The notes: generated by a model not told the origin, from the sequence alone. A DNA stretch of 64,000 bases from Euglena gracilis (GCA_039621445.1 CP154954.1:7017425-7081424), one strand, 5' to 3'; positions 22,411 to 33,248 are shown, numbered from the stretch's first letter. Made by a program: numbers and translations.

Positions 22411-23075
22411 CCACAAGCACACGTGTGCCATGGCTGCAATAAGGCCACACCAACCAAGGATTATTTTCGGTAAATGTTGGCATGTACAAATCAATCAGTG
22501 ACGAAGTGACACTTTCTTTTTCCCCCCTGTCGAACTTGTTGAGCACACATGAAGAAAGCTTCAACTACAAATGGGCTGTTTAGCTGAGAGCCTGCCTTGA
22601 GGGTGCTGCGGTTGGGATGTGCCAGTTTTTGGGGCTGGCTGCAGCAGCGACCCTGTGAGTTCTTGTTCAACATGCAGCACTGTAGTTTGGGTATTTCAAA
22701 ACGTGTCCGGATGCCCCCAGGGGCAGGTGGCACACCCAGTAATGTTCATTTAAGTAATTTTAATTTTATTCCCCCCGCCCGCTTGTTCAAGGCTGTGCCA
22801 TGATCTCGTATCAACAGCACAGTTTTTTTGGTATTTGAGAAAGCCTTCTCTCTCTACTTTGATCATTTGGCTGGATCTGTGATCCAAAACAGAACCGAAA
22901 TTACATACAAGGGCCATCTACCACTTGCACACTGGGTCGTTCACCCCCCCCCCCCGCCGTGTCCCAGAACATTGGCATCTTGGACAGGGGGGGAACGGGA
23001 AATAAAGAAGTAACTCAAGCTGGGGCCAGCCCGGCCGGAAACAAACTGCCTGGGGTGCGCAGCCGTGCTCGGGAG

Positions 23076-23158
23076 ACCCACGGCGCGGCGGCGGTGGAGG
23101 CGGCGCTGGGCAACGTGTTCTGCGGCTTGTACCTGTCCTCCCTCGCCTTCCGCCCAGG
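23076..23158 (+). CDS. TRPV-A exon 13 (S3)
   Basis: Reads THGAAAVEAALGNVFCGLYL then SSLAFRPG, a membrane segment matching LGNVFCGLYLMSLVFHPG in B. Similarity begins after GAG in both and ends at CCCAGG|GAACCG versus CCCAGG|GCAACG, suggesting GA and GC donors. Confidence 0.75.
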
Positions 23159-23186
23159 GAACCGCAGAGGGCCGACCCCCACTTGG

Positions 23187-23188
<2 letters not shown>

Positions 23189-23221
<33 letters not shown>
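23189..23221. repeat. (GT)n microsatellite
   Basis: Sixteen GT units shortly after the S3 exon. Confidence 0.95.
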
Positions 23222-23222
<1 letters not shown>

Positions 23223-23337
23223 ATGTTTGAGCCCATGTCCATACGCCTTTCTGTCTGCTCTCCTGTTTTGTTTGTCTGCAGAAATTCAGGACACCTGCTA
23301 TGACACGCAGCGTTGCCCTGCCCGCTGTCTTGCGGAG

Positions 23338-23415
23338 CTGCCAACCCTCGTTGACATCACCGCTGCCTTTGCCGCCCTCACTGGCTGGCTCCACGTGTTC
23401 TTCTTCTTGCACAGG
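23338..23415 (+). CDS. TRPV-A exon 14 (S4)
   Basis: GCGGAG|CTG opens LPTLVDITAAFAALTGWLHV then FFFLHR. A hydrophobic helix with GW and a terminal Arg is as expected for S4 of TRPV. The end is AGG|GTGGTT, facing AGG|GCAGCC in B. Confidence 0.8.
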
Positions 23416-23670
23416 GTGGTTTTTTTCACACATAAATCATTGAAGACTGATTAAGGTAATGACGTAGCAAGGAGACAGCAACTCAGTCACACCACAGGGC
23501 AGGGTCCAGAACATACACTCACTTAGTCAATGCCCCCCATGGGATTGGATGATTGGTTTTTTTAGAGTTACTGCATGGTTTTTGGCCAGAGGGTGGATGC
23601 ACTTCTGGGTCGGAACACACATGCCTCAATGCAGGTACGTGCTCGAGTGCTTGACTAACTGTCCTGGAAG

Positions 23671-23741
23671 CACTTGGCTTCCGTTCCACAGGTCCCTTCG
23701 TCATTATGATCAAGGAAATGCTGGAGTATGAGCTGGCCTGG
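23671..23741 (+). CDS. TRPV-A exon 15 (S4-S5 linker and start of S5)
   Basis: Reads LGFRSTGPFVIMIKEMLEYE then LAW. TRPV proteins have GF..TGPFVVMI.K.. here; the match is among the clearest in the gene. The end is TGG|GAGATA, facing TGT|GCAGAG in B, with other readings possible. Confidence 0.85.
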
Positions 23742-24487
23742 GAGATATTGTAGCACACCGTTTATGTGGGGCCTGGGCGAGAGGGTGTTCCGACCTCCCC
23801 CACCTGCCGTTTTGTCGCACCCGGGTGGTGTTCTCACAGTTTTGGATATGACAAACAGCATCAACCAATTTGCCCCACTCAAAACCCCTAGGAATGCCAA
23901 CCATGGGAGACCAGCCTAAACTAAACAAAAAATTTGCAAGTGGATTGGTTTTAAGCATGCCCTCAAAATCGAATTTGGCCATTTCTTTGGAAATTTTTTG
24001 GACAATTGGGCTTTTAAACGGCAAACTGTTGAGTATTTGGAGGTTTTTTAATTTTGAGGTGGGGTCATTTTCAGGGAATTTTCACGAAATGCCTCGGTTA
24101 TGAAGGGGGGGGCGGACCCCTGGTTTGTTGGATCATCTATACTGGATCGTGGGGCCCCCTCAGCTATCCCCCCCGAGCTATTCCTGGGTTTTATTTGCAT
24201 TAAGAAACACGATCAACGACGTCCAACGTTTGGACAATCATTTGCATTTATTCTGAAGCAGCATGGACACACAGTTGTTTGAAAGAAAAAATACATGCAC
24301 ACAAATCTGGGTCTGGGGATGTCCACGGCCCTCAGGCTTCAGGCAGATTGGTCCAACACTGCTATCCCCCAGCCACCGTTTGGACCACTCATTGTTGCCA
24401 CCAGTCTCAACCCTCTGATTCTCACCTCCCTGTGGGGGGGGGTTCAACCCCACTCAATCCTCTGGGCCTTTCCCTCTCCCAAGCCAG

Positions 24488-24575
24488 AGGCAGACATCCG
24501 GCGCTTCCTGTCGGTGTACTTTGCGGTGCTGCTTGGCTTCGCGATGTCACTGTATATGCTGACCGAGAACCTCCA
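24488..24575 (+). CDS. TRPV-A exon 16a (S5)
   Basis: AGCCAG opens ADIRRFLSVYFAVLLGFAMS then LYMLTENL, the S5 helix (D..RFL.VY...L.GFA..L). The donor GTGACA at 24576 starts a short intron absent from TRPV-B. Confidence 0.8.
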
Positions 24576-24727
24576 GTGACAATGCCCGGCAAGTTCCGAC
24601 AAATTGAAACCATTCCCAACAATGCCCGCCCGCTCCTGGCAATTCCGGGCAAATCCGGACCATCCAACGATTCGCAACAGCAGCACCGAATATCGCTTGC
24701 CCGGAGGGGCTCGGGGGCGACATACAG
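24576..24727 (+). other. 152-bp intron unique to TRPV-A
   Basis: GTGACA...ACATACAG. Removing it joins CTC-CA to C-CAG and keeps the frame (NLHQDEHGPDAF). TRPV-B is continuous at this point (LTVSPEQCGLEAF). The intron holds repeated AATGCCCG and GGCAA/TTCCGG(A/G)C motifs, suggesting it derives from a short repeat. Confidence 0.75.
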
Positions 24728-24775
24728 CCAGGACGAGCACGGGCCCGACGCGTTCCTGAAGCACCTCTGCCCAGG
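24728..24775 (+). CDS. TRPV-A exon 16b (pore turret)
   Basis: Reads QDEHGPDAFLKHLCPG, facing EQCGLEAFADRLWPG of B. The end is CCAGG|GCCCAG, facing CCAGG|GTGCCT in B: a GC donor replacing GT at the same site. Confidence 0.75.
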
Positions 24776-25795
24776 GCCCAGGGCCCAGGGCCTATGGGGC
24801 TGGCTGTGGCCATTGCTTCACAGGGCACCACTTGAGCCTCTTTTCTGACCCAAAAAAAACCCACCGCAGGGCACAAAGGAGCGTTTGGGCCAGTAAAGGA
24901 TCAGCAGCCCCATCCCTCACCAGGGAACAGTAGCACTCCAGTGTATCCCCTGCAAAGATACGCAATATATTATTCCGAAGTGAAGGAAACGCTAGATTTT
25001 TGGCATGCCACTGATGCCAACAGCTTTTTGATGCTAAACGCTCTTTGAGCGGGATAAACCTCCCTCCTCAAATAAGTCCAACCAAAAAAATGAAGCAACC
25101 CCAAAAACAAAACCCCCCCAGCCGATTTTCACCGAAGATATTCACAGGAAAACCCAAGAATGGCCCGTAAAGCTGAGCCAATTTTCGTTGATGGCGAAGG
25201 ATCCAGCTTTATGGACCTATTTTGAGCCCTACCACAGATATTTATCCCCCCCCCCCTGTGATAAGAATCCCCCTTCTGACGGGACACATTATGTTTTTGG
25301 GTGTTATTTCTCCGCTTTCCAATGGCACAACAGCATCGTGCGATTGTTGGTATGCCCTCAAGACCCCTTCCTCCAATCAAACCCCAAAAAACATAAGACC
25401 TTGGGCTACATTTTGGTCCCGTTGCTGAAAATCCCAAAAGGGATCTTCAAATTCAACTCTATCTTCAACTTCAGGGAGCCACTTTCGGTTATTGCTGAGG
25501 GCGTTGGTTAAAAATAACATTTTTTCTGCAATTTCCGCAACTTCCCACAATTTCTGCAATTTGCTGCAATTTTCTTGCAATTTCTGCAGTTTTCCCCACA
25601 ATTTTCCCAATTTTCCTGCAAATTTTTTCTTTTCTGCAATTTTTCCGAATGAACCTGAAATACAAGGTAAAATGAGTTCTGGATGGTTACCGCCACACAC
25701 ATATGCATGTGTGTGCATCGAAACCCGGGTGTCCCTGGCTCACTTTGACCCCTCTCCCCTCCCCCCTCCGCCCTGCTGGCGGCAGTTTGTGCTGC

Positions 25796-25902
25796 TTGGG
25801 CTGGTCGGTGACTTCCCGTTCGAGGAGTACAGCGAGCGCTTCAGTGGGGCCCGCATGCTACTGCTGGACCTGCTGGTCATGTCGCCCGGGCTGGGGCCGC
25901 AG
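25796..25902 (+). CDS. TRPV-A exon 17 (pore helix and filter)
   Basis: Reads FVLLGLVGDFPFEEYSERFS then GARMLLLDLLVMSPGLG. GLVGDF aligns with the TRPV filter G(M/L)GD, followed by an acidic outer loop and the start of S6. B reads LVLLGLVGDFPFREYHEHFS. The donor is GTGTCC at 25903. Confidence 0.8.
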
Positions 25903-26039
25903 GTGTCCCCCCCCCCCCCTGTCGGAGGACAACTTTTCAGGGTGTGATGAGTCTGGGGAAGCTTTTTTTTTGGACCAAAAAATCCTCCCTTCGAAAGTCA
26001 GAGATTCCGGTTCGTTGGACACACATATATATATTGTAA

Positions 26040-26215
26040 AAGGTTGGATCCCCCAAAAGCCTCAGTGGGGTGGATGTTGGGCGATGCTGGGGTATGGGGG
26101 CTGTAGGGGGCGTCAGGGGGCGTCGGGGGGTGTCGGGGTGTTTCAGGGGGTGTGGGAGTTGAAGGGGGTGGGGGGTGGGGGGTGGGGGGGTGAGGGGATG
26201 GGGGGTGGGGTAATT
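26040..26215. repeat. G-rich low-complexity tract
   Basis: GGGGGTGTCGGGG/GGTGGGGGG repeats after the pore exon. The + strand has many G-quadruplex-type runs. Confidence 0.8.
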
Positions 26216-26534
26216 TTTCCCGAAATTTTTTCTTTTGTATTTTCGGAAGTGCTGGGATCACTCTGGTTACTTGTAGTCAAAAAAAACGCCCCCCCCCCAG
26301 TTTCATTACAGGACGACTAATTTCAGGACGACTTTTCAGGGGGGAAACATCCATCCTAAAATGAAATTCAAACAACGGGGAAGGGGGAGGCAGGGTTTTT
26401 TGGGGGGGGATTCTGGGATGGCGCATCCCCACCCCAGGCACAGGCACATTCTTGCCATCTCCCTTGGAAAAAAATTGCACCCCCATGCACCAGCCAGTGG
26501 GGAGAGGTGTGGTGTGGGGCGAAATTGCTACCTA

Positions 26535-26696
26535 CACCCCCCTCCCCCCGGGAAACTGTCATACCCGAGAAACTGTCAGGTCCCAGGAAACTGCCAGGGT
26601 CCTTGGTTCCGGCCGACCTGTCAGTATGGGTGGTTCGTCAGGTTCCCTGGTACGGGCCGGCCTGTCAGGTGACAGTTTCCCGGGGGGGGGGGGTAG
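26535..26696. repeat. Family 5 repeat (CCGGGAAACTGTCA...TGACAGTTTCCCGG)
   Basis: Poly-C plus CCGGGAAACTGTCA at the left, GTGACAGTTTCCCGGGGG plus poly-G at the right, TA beyond each run. Between are repeats of GGAAACTG(T/C)CAG and CGGCC(G/A)ACCTGTCAGTA. Further copies lie at 26925-27055, 29838-30014, 39676-39976 and, diverged, 48105-48515. Confidence 0.75.
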
Positions 26697-26924
26697 TTGG
26701 GGCCCCTGTTTTTTTTGCAAAATTATTGGAAAGTTCAAGTTTTTGGGTAAAATGGTGGTATATTTTTTTGCGTTGTGGTTGGTTACATTCGATTTGATCA
26801 AATTCTTGCAAAATGGTCAGAAACAAACGTCTTGTGGTGCATTGGTGTTTTTTTTTGTAAATTTCATTTTCAAAATAAATCTGAAGGACTGACAACATTA
26901 CACAACCCCAGCCTTTTGAACCCC

Positions 26925-27055
26925 CCCCCCCAAACTTTTCAGAGTCCCACCCGGGAACCTTTCAGAGTCCCCAGCCAACCTATCAGTATTGGAAGCTTTC
27001 AGGGTTTGGTTGCTGTTACCAGCCAAACTGTCAGGTGATAGGTGGGGGGGGGGGA
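26925..27055. repeat. Family 5 repeat, diverged copy
   Basis: CCCGGGAACCTTTCAGAGTCC units followed by AACTGTCAGGTGATAGG and a G run. Confidence 0.6.
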
Positions 27056-27262
27056 GCTATATGAAATTTGATAACCCCCGAGAGTTAGAGGGTTAGAGGG
27101 TGTAGGAAAGGTACACTGGAAAAAATTACGCGAAAAAACCATGGTATCCCATACTTTTTGTCTCCTGTATTTTTGTCTGGACTGTATCCCGTTATTTTTA
27201 GGGAAGAGGTGCAGACCACCTGACCCATTCCCTCATGGTCAGTGGGATGGGTGATTGGTCAG

Positions 27263-27432
27263 GTGGGCAATGGTGGTGTGCCTTGTCGGCCCCCGGCCTG
27301 CCGCCGTACATCATCCTGGTGGTCATCCTGCTGCTCAACCTGCTCATCGCCATGATGGGCAACACGTACGCTTGCGTGCAGGAGCAGGCCGAGAAGCGCT
27401 GGTACCTGGAGCGGGCCAACCTCATGGCCAGG
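27263..27432 (+). CDS. TRPV-A exon 18 (S6 and TRP box)
   Basis: Reads [20 protein letters not shown], then [20 protein letters not shown] and NLMAR. This is the S6 gate (N.LIA.MG.T) followed by the TRP helix (W..(E/Q)RA). The acceptor TTGGTCAG is tentative. The donor is GCGACT (AGG|GCGACT) or GTTGAA at 27444. The equivalent exon of TRPV-B lies beyond the window. Confidence 0.9.
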
Positions 27433-27982
27433 GCGACTGGGAGGTTGAAACACCCCCTGGGAGTAGGGCAACAGCCCAAATCCCTGAATTGATCTTGACC
27501 CTCCACAGTCTTTCCTGTACGTCTCATCTGTGCCAGCCAGATCAAAGTACCACACGTTTCTCCTGTCTTCCTTGTTTCAGTGCGACACTTGTTTCATCCT
27601 CACCCGGTCCGTTTCCCCCCTTTTCACTGCAGTGCCCACGTGTCATCATTTATCTATTTCCTTCCCCATGATTGCCCTCTGTTTAAAGCACCTTTTGATT
27701 TAAATTCTGCGTGACATGACATGGATAAATTTTAGTCAATGGTCACATCCAAGTTTGCAAAGTTTTTCTCCTGGCAGGAATCTGTTTTTTTAATCCCCAC
27801 CTGCTGTCTACGCCTACCTTCAGGGCCAGCCGTCATTCTTTCCTGTTCTCTCGGCTTGCGCAACTGTTTGACGCATAAAAAGGTCGTGGTTGATTTTCCC
27901 CTGCTGTTGCCCACCCACGTCAGGTCAGCAGCGGTGGCAACGGTGGCCGGCAGAGTGACGATTGGATCCCGCCCCCCTGCAG

Positions 27983-28099
27983 CGGGCAGCGTACGAGTCC
28001 GAGCACAGCATGGATGAGATGCAGGATATCCGGAAGGAATATGCCACCCCATTCAACCCAGGCTGCTGTGCATCTCCATTGTGGCAATGTGTGAAACAG
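27983..28099 (+). CDS. TRPV-A exon 19 (cytosolic tail)
   Basis: CCCCCCTGCAG opens RAAYESEHSMDEMQDIRKEY, then ATPFNPGCCASPLWQCVKQ, ending before GTGCTA. It joins in phase 0 to the TRP-box exon. A GTGTGA donor inside it (TGGCAAT|GTGTGA) would bring the next exon at 28703 into frame, whereas the 28100 donor joins in frame to AGC-AAG-TAG at 28175-28183. Confidence 0.65.
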
Positions 28100-28174
28100 G
28101 TGCTATACCATTGATTCCCCTCGAAAATACATATACTGTCACCATATTATTCCACATTTTTTTTTCTCTCACAG

Positions 28175-28183
28175 AGCAAGTAG
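28175..28183 (+). CDS. Alternative short terminal exon of TRPV-A
   Basis: TTTTTTTTTCTCTCACAG followed by AGC AAG TAG. A strong acceptor, in phase with the donor at 28100, so it would end the protein with ...KQSK. Confidence 0.35.
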   Translation, partial: SK

Positions 28184-28547
28184 TGCACGGAAAGCAGCGT
28201 CACCGCCCAAATTCGGTGTTTCAGACCACCCACCCAGGTTTTTAGGTATTTTTGATTGGTAAGTTCCCACGGGGTTGATATAAAAACATCACCACACAGC
28301 TACACGCACGCACGCACGCACACACACACACAAACGGGAAGCGGGTCTGGTGGGGAACGTGGTTACTTGTCACATGTGACCAGTGTGATGCATGCAACGT
28401 GACACATCACCTGCTGTAAGATCTTTCCGGTCCAAGAAAACAGACCAAGTTAGGAACCGAGGATGACAATACCTGACCTGAGGGATACCCACTCAGGGGG
28501 CGTGGAGTGGGGGGTGAGATATTCGACACGGGCCGTGGGATTCAGGG

Positions 28548-28666
28548 CAGGGTTTGATATAAGGAGGGCGTACATGGTTTAGGTGGGGGTGTCCCCCCCA
28601 CCCCCCCCCTCCTGGCCCGCAGGGGGTGTCCGGACCCCCCCCCACCTGTCCTTATATCGAACCCTG
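28548..28666. mobile_element. hAT-like MITE, family 3, short copy
   Basis: CAGGGTTTGATATAAGGA and TCCTTATATCGAACCCTG ends with a perfect 8-bp duplication, ATTCAGGG. Only 119 bp long: an internal deletion of the family seen at 17423. It sits 36 bp upstream of the last TRPV-A exon. Confidence 0.9.
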
Positions 28667-28702
28667 ATTCAGGGTTGCCTTCCGCCTGCCCGGCCCGCCC
28701 AG

Positions 28703-28854
28703 CAGCGTGCCACTGCCAGGCGGACTCCGTGACGAAGCACCTCGAGTTCTGCCTCACCACCACGTCGTGCTCCGAGTCGTGGAAGTTCCGCCGGCCGTCC
28801 GCGCAGCGCCGCCTCAGCGCCGTGCCGCAGTTCTCGATGCTGACCACCCCGTGA
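28703..28854 (+). CDS. TRPV-A terminal exon (Cys/Ser-rich tail)
   Basis: CCGGCCCGCCCAG opens ACHCQADSVTKHLEFCLTTT, then SCSESWKFRRPSAQRRLSAV and a TGA at 28852-28854. Virtually every codon ends in G or C, which settles the frame among three open ones. Assigned to TRPV-A by position. Confidence 0.6.
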
Positions 28855-29489
28855 CCCTCGTGACCTGTGGGGATTTGGGACCCAGGGCCTGTTGCCGCTC
28901 GCGAGCCATCGCCAGTGACTATGGCCTCCGGGGGCACGGCCCGCTCATGATTTGTGCCGTTGCTTAGTGGGTGATGACCCAGGGTTTAACGCATGCGAGT
29001 CCGGGGGGCTGATTGACTGGTTTGATTGACCCCGAAAGCATTGGGGGTCAATCAAACCCCCAATCCCCCTCTCAGGGGGATTTGGGAGCAGCCAGATGTA
29101 CCATAAGTGGCTCCAAGTCCATTGGTGTTTGGCCATTTAGTCCGTTTGGGGGGTCCGAACTGACCGACTGGTTTTCAAAAAAGTGGCAAATTGTTGTTGT
29201 TCTTTTTTTGGACAGTGGAATGCGACCCCATTGGGGTGGGGAAGCCATGGTACAATTGTGACCATACTCCCGTCACCAGCGTCGTTCTCGTCACTCGCCT
29301 CTCTCAAAGTTCTTCCCCCTTTCTCACTCACATTTCTTTCCTTTCCCCGCTAAGCCGGGCCCCCCTGGGCCAGCTCATGCCCAGGGATCAGCATCCATTG
29401 GACTTCTGCTTCAGTACGTCTACCACACTTGCAGCCGACGGAACTGTATTCCTGCCAGAAGACAGTGGTATTGCTAACCACCCCCCGAA
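28855..29489. other. Spacer after TRPV-A
   Basis: A palindromic segment at 29010-29085 (GATTGAC..., CCCCC(A/G)AT...) repeats the words GGGGTCAATCAAACC and TTGATTGACCCC. An open frame around 29340-29490 (STTLAADGTVFLPEDSGIAN) may be part of an exon cut by the next element, but GC3 is low. Confidence 0.35.
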
Positions 29490-29762
29490 CAGGCTTCTTT
29501 TTAAGTCACCTGACCCCCCCCCCCCCCGGGGGGGGAGGGGGGGGGGGGGGGGGGGGGGTGCGGGCCGGACCCCCCCCTGGGGGGGGGGGGTCCCGCGCCG
29601 GAGGCGCTGGGTATACCTTTTCGGCGCGAAGCGCCGAAAATTTTTGAAAATTGCCTTTAACGGCCCCGATTTTGGCCCCCCCCCCCCCGGGGGGGGCCCG
29701 TGCCCCCCTGGGTGGGTGGGGGGGGACCCCCCCTCCCCCCCGGGGTCTTAAAAAGAAGCCTG
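29490..29762. mobile_element. hAT-like MITE, family 6 (CAGGCTTCTTTTTAAG)
   Basis: CAGGCTTCTTTTTAAG and CTTAAAAAGAAGCCTG inverted ends, flanked by CCCCCGAA / CCCCTGAA (7 of 8). Interior: G/C homopolymers and CGGCGCGAAGCGCCG. Confidence 0.85.
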
Positions 29763-29837
29763 CCCCTGAAAGGAAATCCTTGTCCCCAGGGCTGAATGGG
29801 AATCCGGGACAAGGGTTTTCTTAAGTCGGAGGGGACC

Positions 29838-30014
29838 AGGAAGTTGTCAGGGTCCCCGGCACCGGCCAACCTGTCAGGGTCATTTTTCATTGACTTTCCC
29901 TGAATTGACCAACCTGGGAAACTGTCAGAGGGTCTTTGATGCGGGCCAACCTGTCATGATAAGAAGTTGTCAGGGTCCCCGGTACCGGCAGACCTGTCAG
30001 TGGCAGTTTCCCGG
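29838..30014. repeat. Family 5 repeat, left-truncated copy
   Basis: GTCAGGGTCCCCGG(C/T)ACCGGCC units ending in GGCAGTTTCCCGGGGGGG. The family 1 element at 30023 inserted into its poly-G end. Confidence 0.75.
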
Positions 30015-30022
30015 GGGGGGGT

Positions 30023-31810
30023 CAGACATTCATTTAGTGTGGTACACCAAGGTTGTCATTTTGTGGTTCACTGTGGACACCACAAAATTTTTTGTGGTTC
30101 ACCTGTGGACACCAAAATTTTTTTTGTGGTTCACTTGTGGACACCAAAATTTTTTTTGTGGTTCACCTGTGGACACCAAAGTAATATTTGTGGTTCACAT
30201 GTGGACACCAAAAAATTTACCACCGCCTGCTGACATTTGCATCATTTTCTTTCTCATCAACAGCAATGAAGCAATCTTCTTTGAACATATTTGACTCAGG
30301 CGGCGTAATTTGGCCAAAAATTCTGGTGCTCTAAAAACAGAAGAGGAAGCGGAAAACCACTTCCAAAAAAAAGGGTCATATTTTCGATTTTTTTTTTGAA
30401 GAGGTTCTGATTTTGGCCAATTCCGGTGGACGTTTGGCTCACAGTGAAGGAGACCTATACAATCGAAAACAGACCTAAAAAGGCCAACTTATTTTCGAAT
30501 TCTAGTAAAATCAACAAAACCAATCAAAAAATACATGAACAGGAGGAACTGACAAAAACAAGCGTTGTTTCTGCTGCCGTAGGCCCCGAAGGAACGAAAC
30601 AGAAAAATTAAAAAATGGAAGCGGTAAATATTGCATTCCGCTTCAAACGCAGGAGATGTGCAACGAAAACTGAACACAGTGAATCATACAGAATGTAATG
30701 TAAAAATGTGCATGATGTTTGCACACCAAAAAGGAAGCGGAAAACCGCTTTGAAAGAATCCGTAACAAAAATAGTATGAATTGAAATGATCAACAATGAT
30801 CACCAAACGATATTCCAATCCCAACAACAACGAAGAACGTTAACATTTATGAAATTTATGAAAATAACAGAAACTGAACAACCTGAACAAAAATTGAATG
30901 TCATTATCCAAAGTGCATAATGCAAACACGTCAAACCACGTGGAGACAATTGCACGATTTACGAAGGGTAGAACAGGCGAAACGATGCAGACCTTCTGTT
31001 CATTTCCCTGTGCTCCACCTGGAAGGAAGAACATTTCGAAATGACATTGGCGTAAAACCTGCAAAAAAACAGAGCAAATATGAAGCGGTTATCCGCTTCC
31101 TCAGGCTGACATAATACTTTTTAATTATCTCATAGTGCCAAACTGCAAAAACTAGAATGAGGCTGACACTTACCCTTCTGAATGAAAAACTATACTGAAT
31201 GCGGTCTTTCATTGAATGGTCAAGTTGAAGATCTGACACCACAGCAATGAAGTGGCTTTCCGGCTCCTACCTCAAAACAAAGCACATGGCATTGATTTTT
31301 CAGGCACTTTTTCAGGCATTGAGGCACTCGGCACTCAACTGACATCCCACAATGCCCCAGAACGCTCTCAATGTCCGCAGCCATGCCAAAGCCCCACGAT
31401 AATGTCGCGTGTTTCTGCTTCCATGAAGCGGAATTCCGCTTCATCGACGCCAGTATTTAACTTTTTGATGGTATCCTTGTTGGGTAAGTTGTCTATACAG
31501 CACGTCTGCTTGAGAACTCTCGATAGCAATCTGTCCAATTTCAACTGCCACGCTTCGTGGATTGAGCCGGGGCCAAGGCTCACAATGTGGCTGAGGTGTC
31601 TAAAGATAAACCCGCCTTTAGGTGTAATTTTTTTTACTTTTTTTCGATCCTCAATCAACTTTTGTGGACCACAAAATTTTTTGTGGACACCACAAAAATT
31701 TTTGTGGTTCACCTGTGGACACCAAAAAAAATTTTGTGGTTCACCTGTGGACACCAGAAAAAAATTTGTGGTTCACACGTCTTTTGTGAACCACACTAAA
31801 TGAATGTCTG
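30023..31810. mobile_element. hAT-like non-autonomous element, family 1, copy 2
   Basis: Ends CAGACATTCATTTAGTGTGG and the exact inverse, with a perfect 8-bp duplication, GGGGGGGT. The terminal 35-bp repeats match copy 1. The AT-rich interior differs and carries six short palindromes of the form GAAGCGG-n-CCGCTTC (see findings). No transposase ORF. Confidence 0.85.
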
Positions 31811-33055
31811 GGGGGGGTTGGTAATGGTATTCCTATCGTGCTTCTATCCCAGGAGGTTTCTAAGTAAAATACTGGCAGAGGGCTTCGGGGAAAGGCCAAA
31901 ATGGCCGTCTCGCAGCTCACGGGACCATATCTACCATACCTATGTCTATATCATAGCACATGTGTTGCGTGTTGCAGCGTTTGCTGTGTGTGTTTTTGTC
32001 TGCACGGGGGAGGACGGCGGTTGTGACCCTCACCTGGCAGAATCCAGTGAACGTGGGACATGCATTGGTGGCAAGCAGACAGGAGTCTGTTGTGGTGGAT
32101 GCTTTGTGATTTTTTTGGGTGGGGCGGGAGGGTGCAAATGGTTTAGTAAACACCAGCGGTCTTTTAGCCGAACGGAAGCCAAAGCCTGCCGACGGATGTA
32201 GACAGGTGGGGTATGGCACGCTTCCCAGCGCCCCACGTCTCCGCAAACTGCACATCATCCTTCTGTTGCTCCCCAGCAACACTGTGAAGGCGCTCACCCA
32301 TACCCCCTTCCTGCGTTTTTTGAAGGTTCCTGCTGCTTTGCCATGGTATTTGGATGCCCCAATTTCGTCTCATACATCATATATTGCACACGCTCCTTTT
32401 GTCCAAGCACACCCCAGGAAGTTCACCTGCAACGATGGTGCGTTCCTCATCTCGTCAGAGTCTCTGACTGTGATTTGTCAAGAGGAACACATTTCATCAA
32501 TTTAATATAATTTAATTTTATTTAATTTTAAATTTAATAATTTATTTTATAAAAAAATTATTTTAATTTATTTCATTTTTTTTCTCTTTCAATTTCCCTG
32601 TTGCGCAACAGGAAGTCTCAAAGAAAATGAACAGTGGTGGCAGTTTAACGGCAAACATCATCGTGTTTTGCTGGGCCACCTGCCATTTCCCCTGAATCTC
32701 TTCCTCCCCAGGGTTCAAGGTTCTGGTGTCAGCTCTTGGTTGTTAATTACATTAGTAAGTGTTTTACTGTAAAAATTCCGAAAAAGCATCCCCACGGAGG
32801 CGACACTTCCAGTTTTTGATCTCCGTTGCTAGTCAAGCCCCCTGATACGGGAGGGCCTGGTGGGGGTGGGTCGACCCCCCCCACCATAGGGTTTAGGGGA
32901 TTCCTACCCGCCCCGACTGGACACAACGACACTGTCTAAATACGCTGGTCTGAGAATACTTTTCAAGTAATATGTTGCTTTGCATTTGTGCTCAATTTTT
33001 TTCTTTCGACTGGGAGAAGCTGAATTAGTCGACCTTGTTCAGATTTTCACTTCAG
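31811..33055. other. Spacer, no gene recognised
   Basis: Includes an open region at 32119-32505 without codon bias, and an AT-only tract at 32500-32585 (TTTAATTTTAAATTTAAT). A short inverted block CGACCCCCCCCACCA lies near 32870. Confidence 0.35.
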
Positions 33056-33105
33056 GGGCTGTTGACAAAGAGATGCCAACTGACGAAGATGACCCCCCGC
33101 CGGTC
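33056..33105 (+). CDS. Weak acidic exon candidate
   Basis: TTTTCACTTCAG opens AVDKEMPTDEDDPPPVPW before possible GTCCCG or GTCCGG donors. Acidic and proline-rich, reminiscent of the acidic lead of the chromodomain gene but too short to judge. Confidence 0.25.
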
Positions 33106-33248
33106 CCGTGGTCCGGGCCTCATCTCCCCCCCCCCCCCGGAAACCTGCTGTGAAAACCCGGGAAAAATATACCCGCTGGCTGGGAGGTGCGCTTTATGTT
33201 CGAAGACCCCTGGACTGCCCCTGGGGGGTGGTCCCGGGCCGGGGGGGG

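Larger units (their letters stand above)
11479..28854 (+). other. TRPV-A locus: TRPV-type cation channel gene, about 20 exons
   Basis: Ordered exons encode an N-terminal ankyrin domain, the WDYGP motif, a pre-S1 helix, S1-S6, the pore and a TRP box, then a Cys-rich tail and stop. The order matches animal TRPV channels. Each exon from the N-terminus to the pore has a homologue in the same order at 47.6-62.8 kb. Introns of 0.15-1.9 kb carry transposons and low-complexity DNA. Two oddities question full function: a 361-bp insertion inside exon 4, and no nearby acceptor for exon 5. Confidence 0.85.

Noticed and set aside
32164-32505. Overlapping + and - ORFs near 32.1-32.5 kb
   Set aside because: No domain recognised, no codon bias, and both strands equally open.
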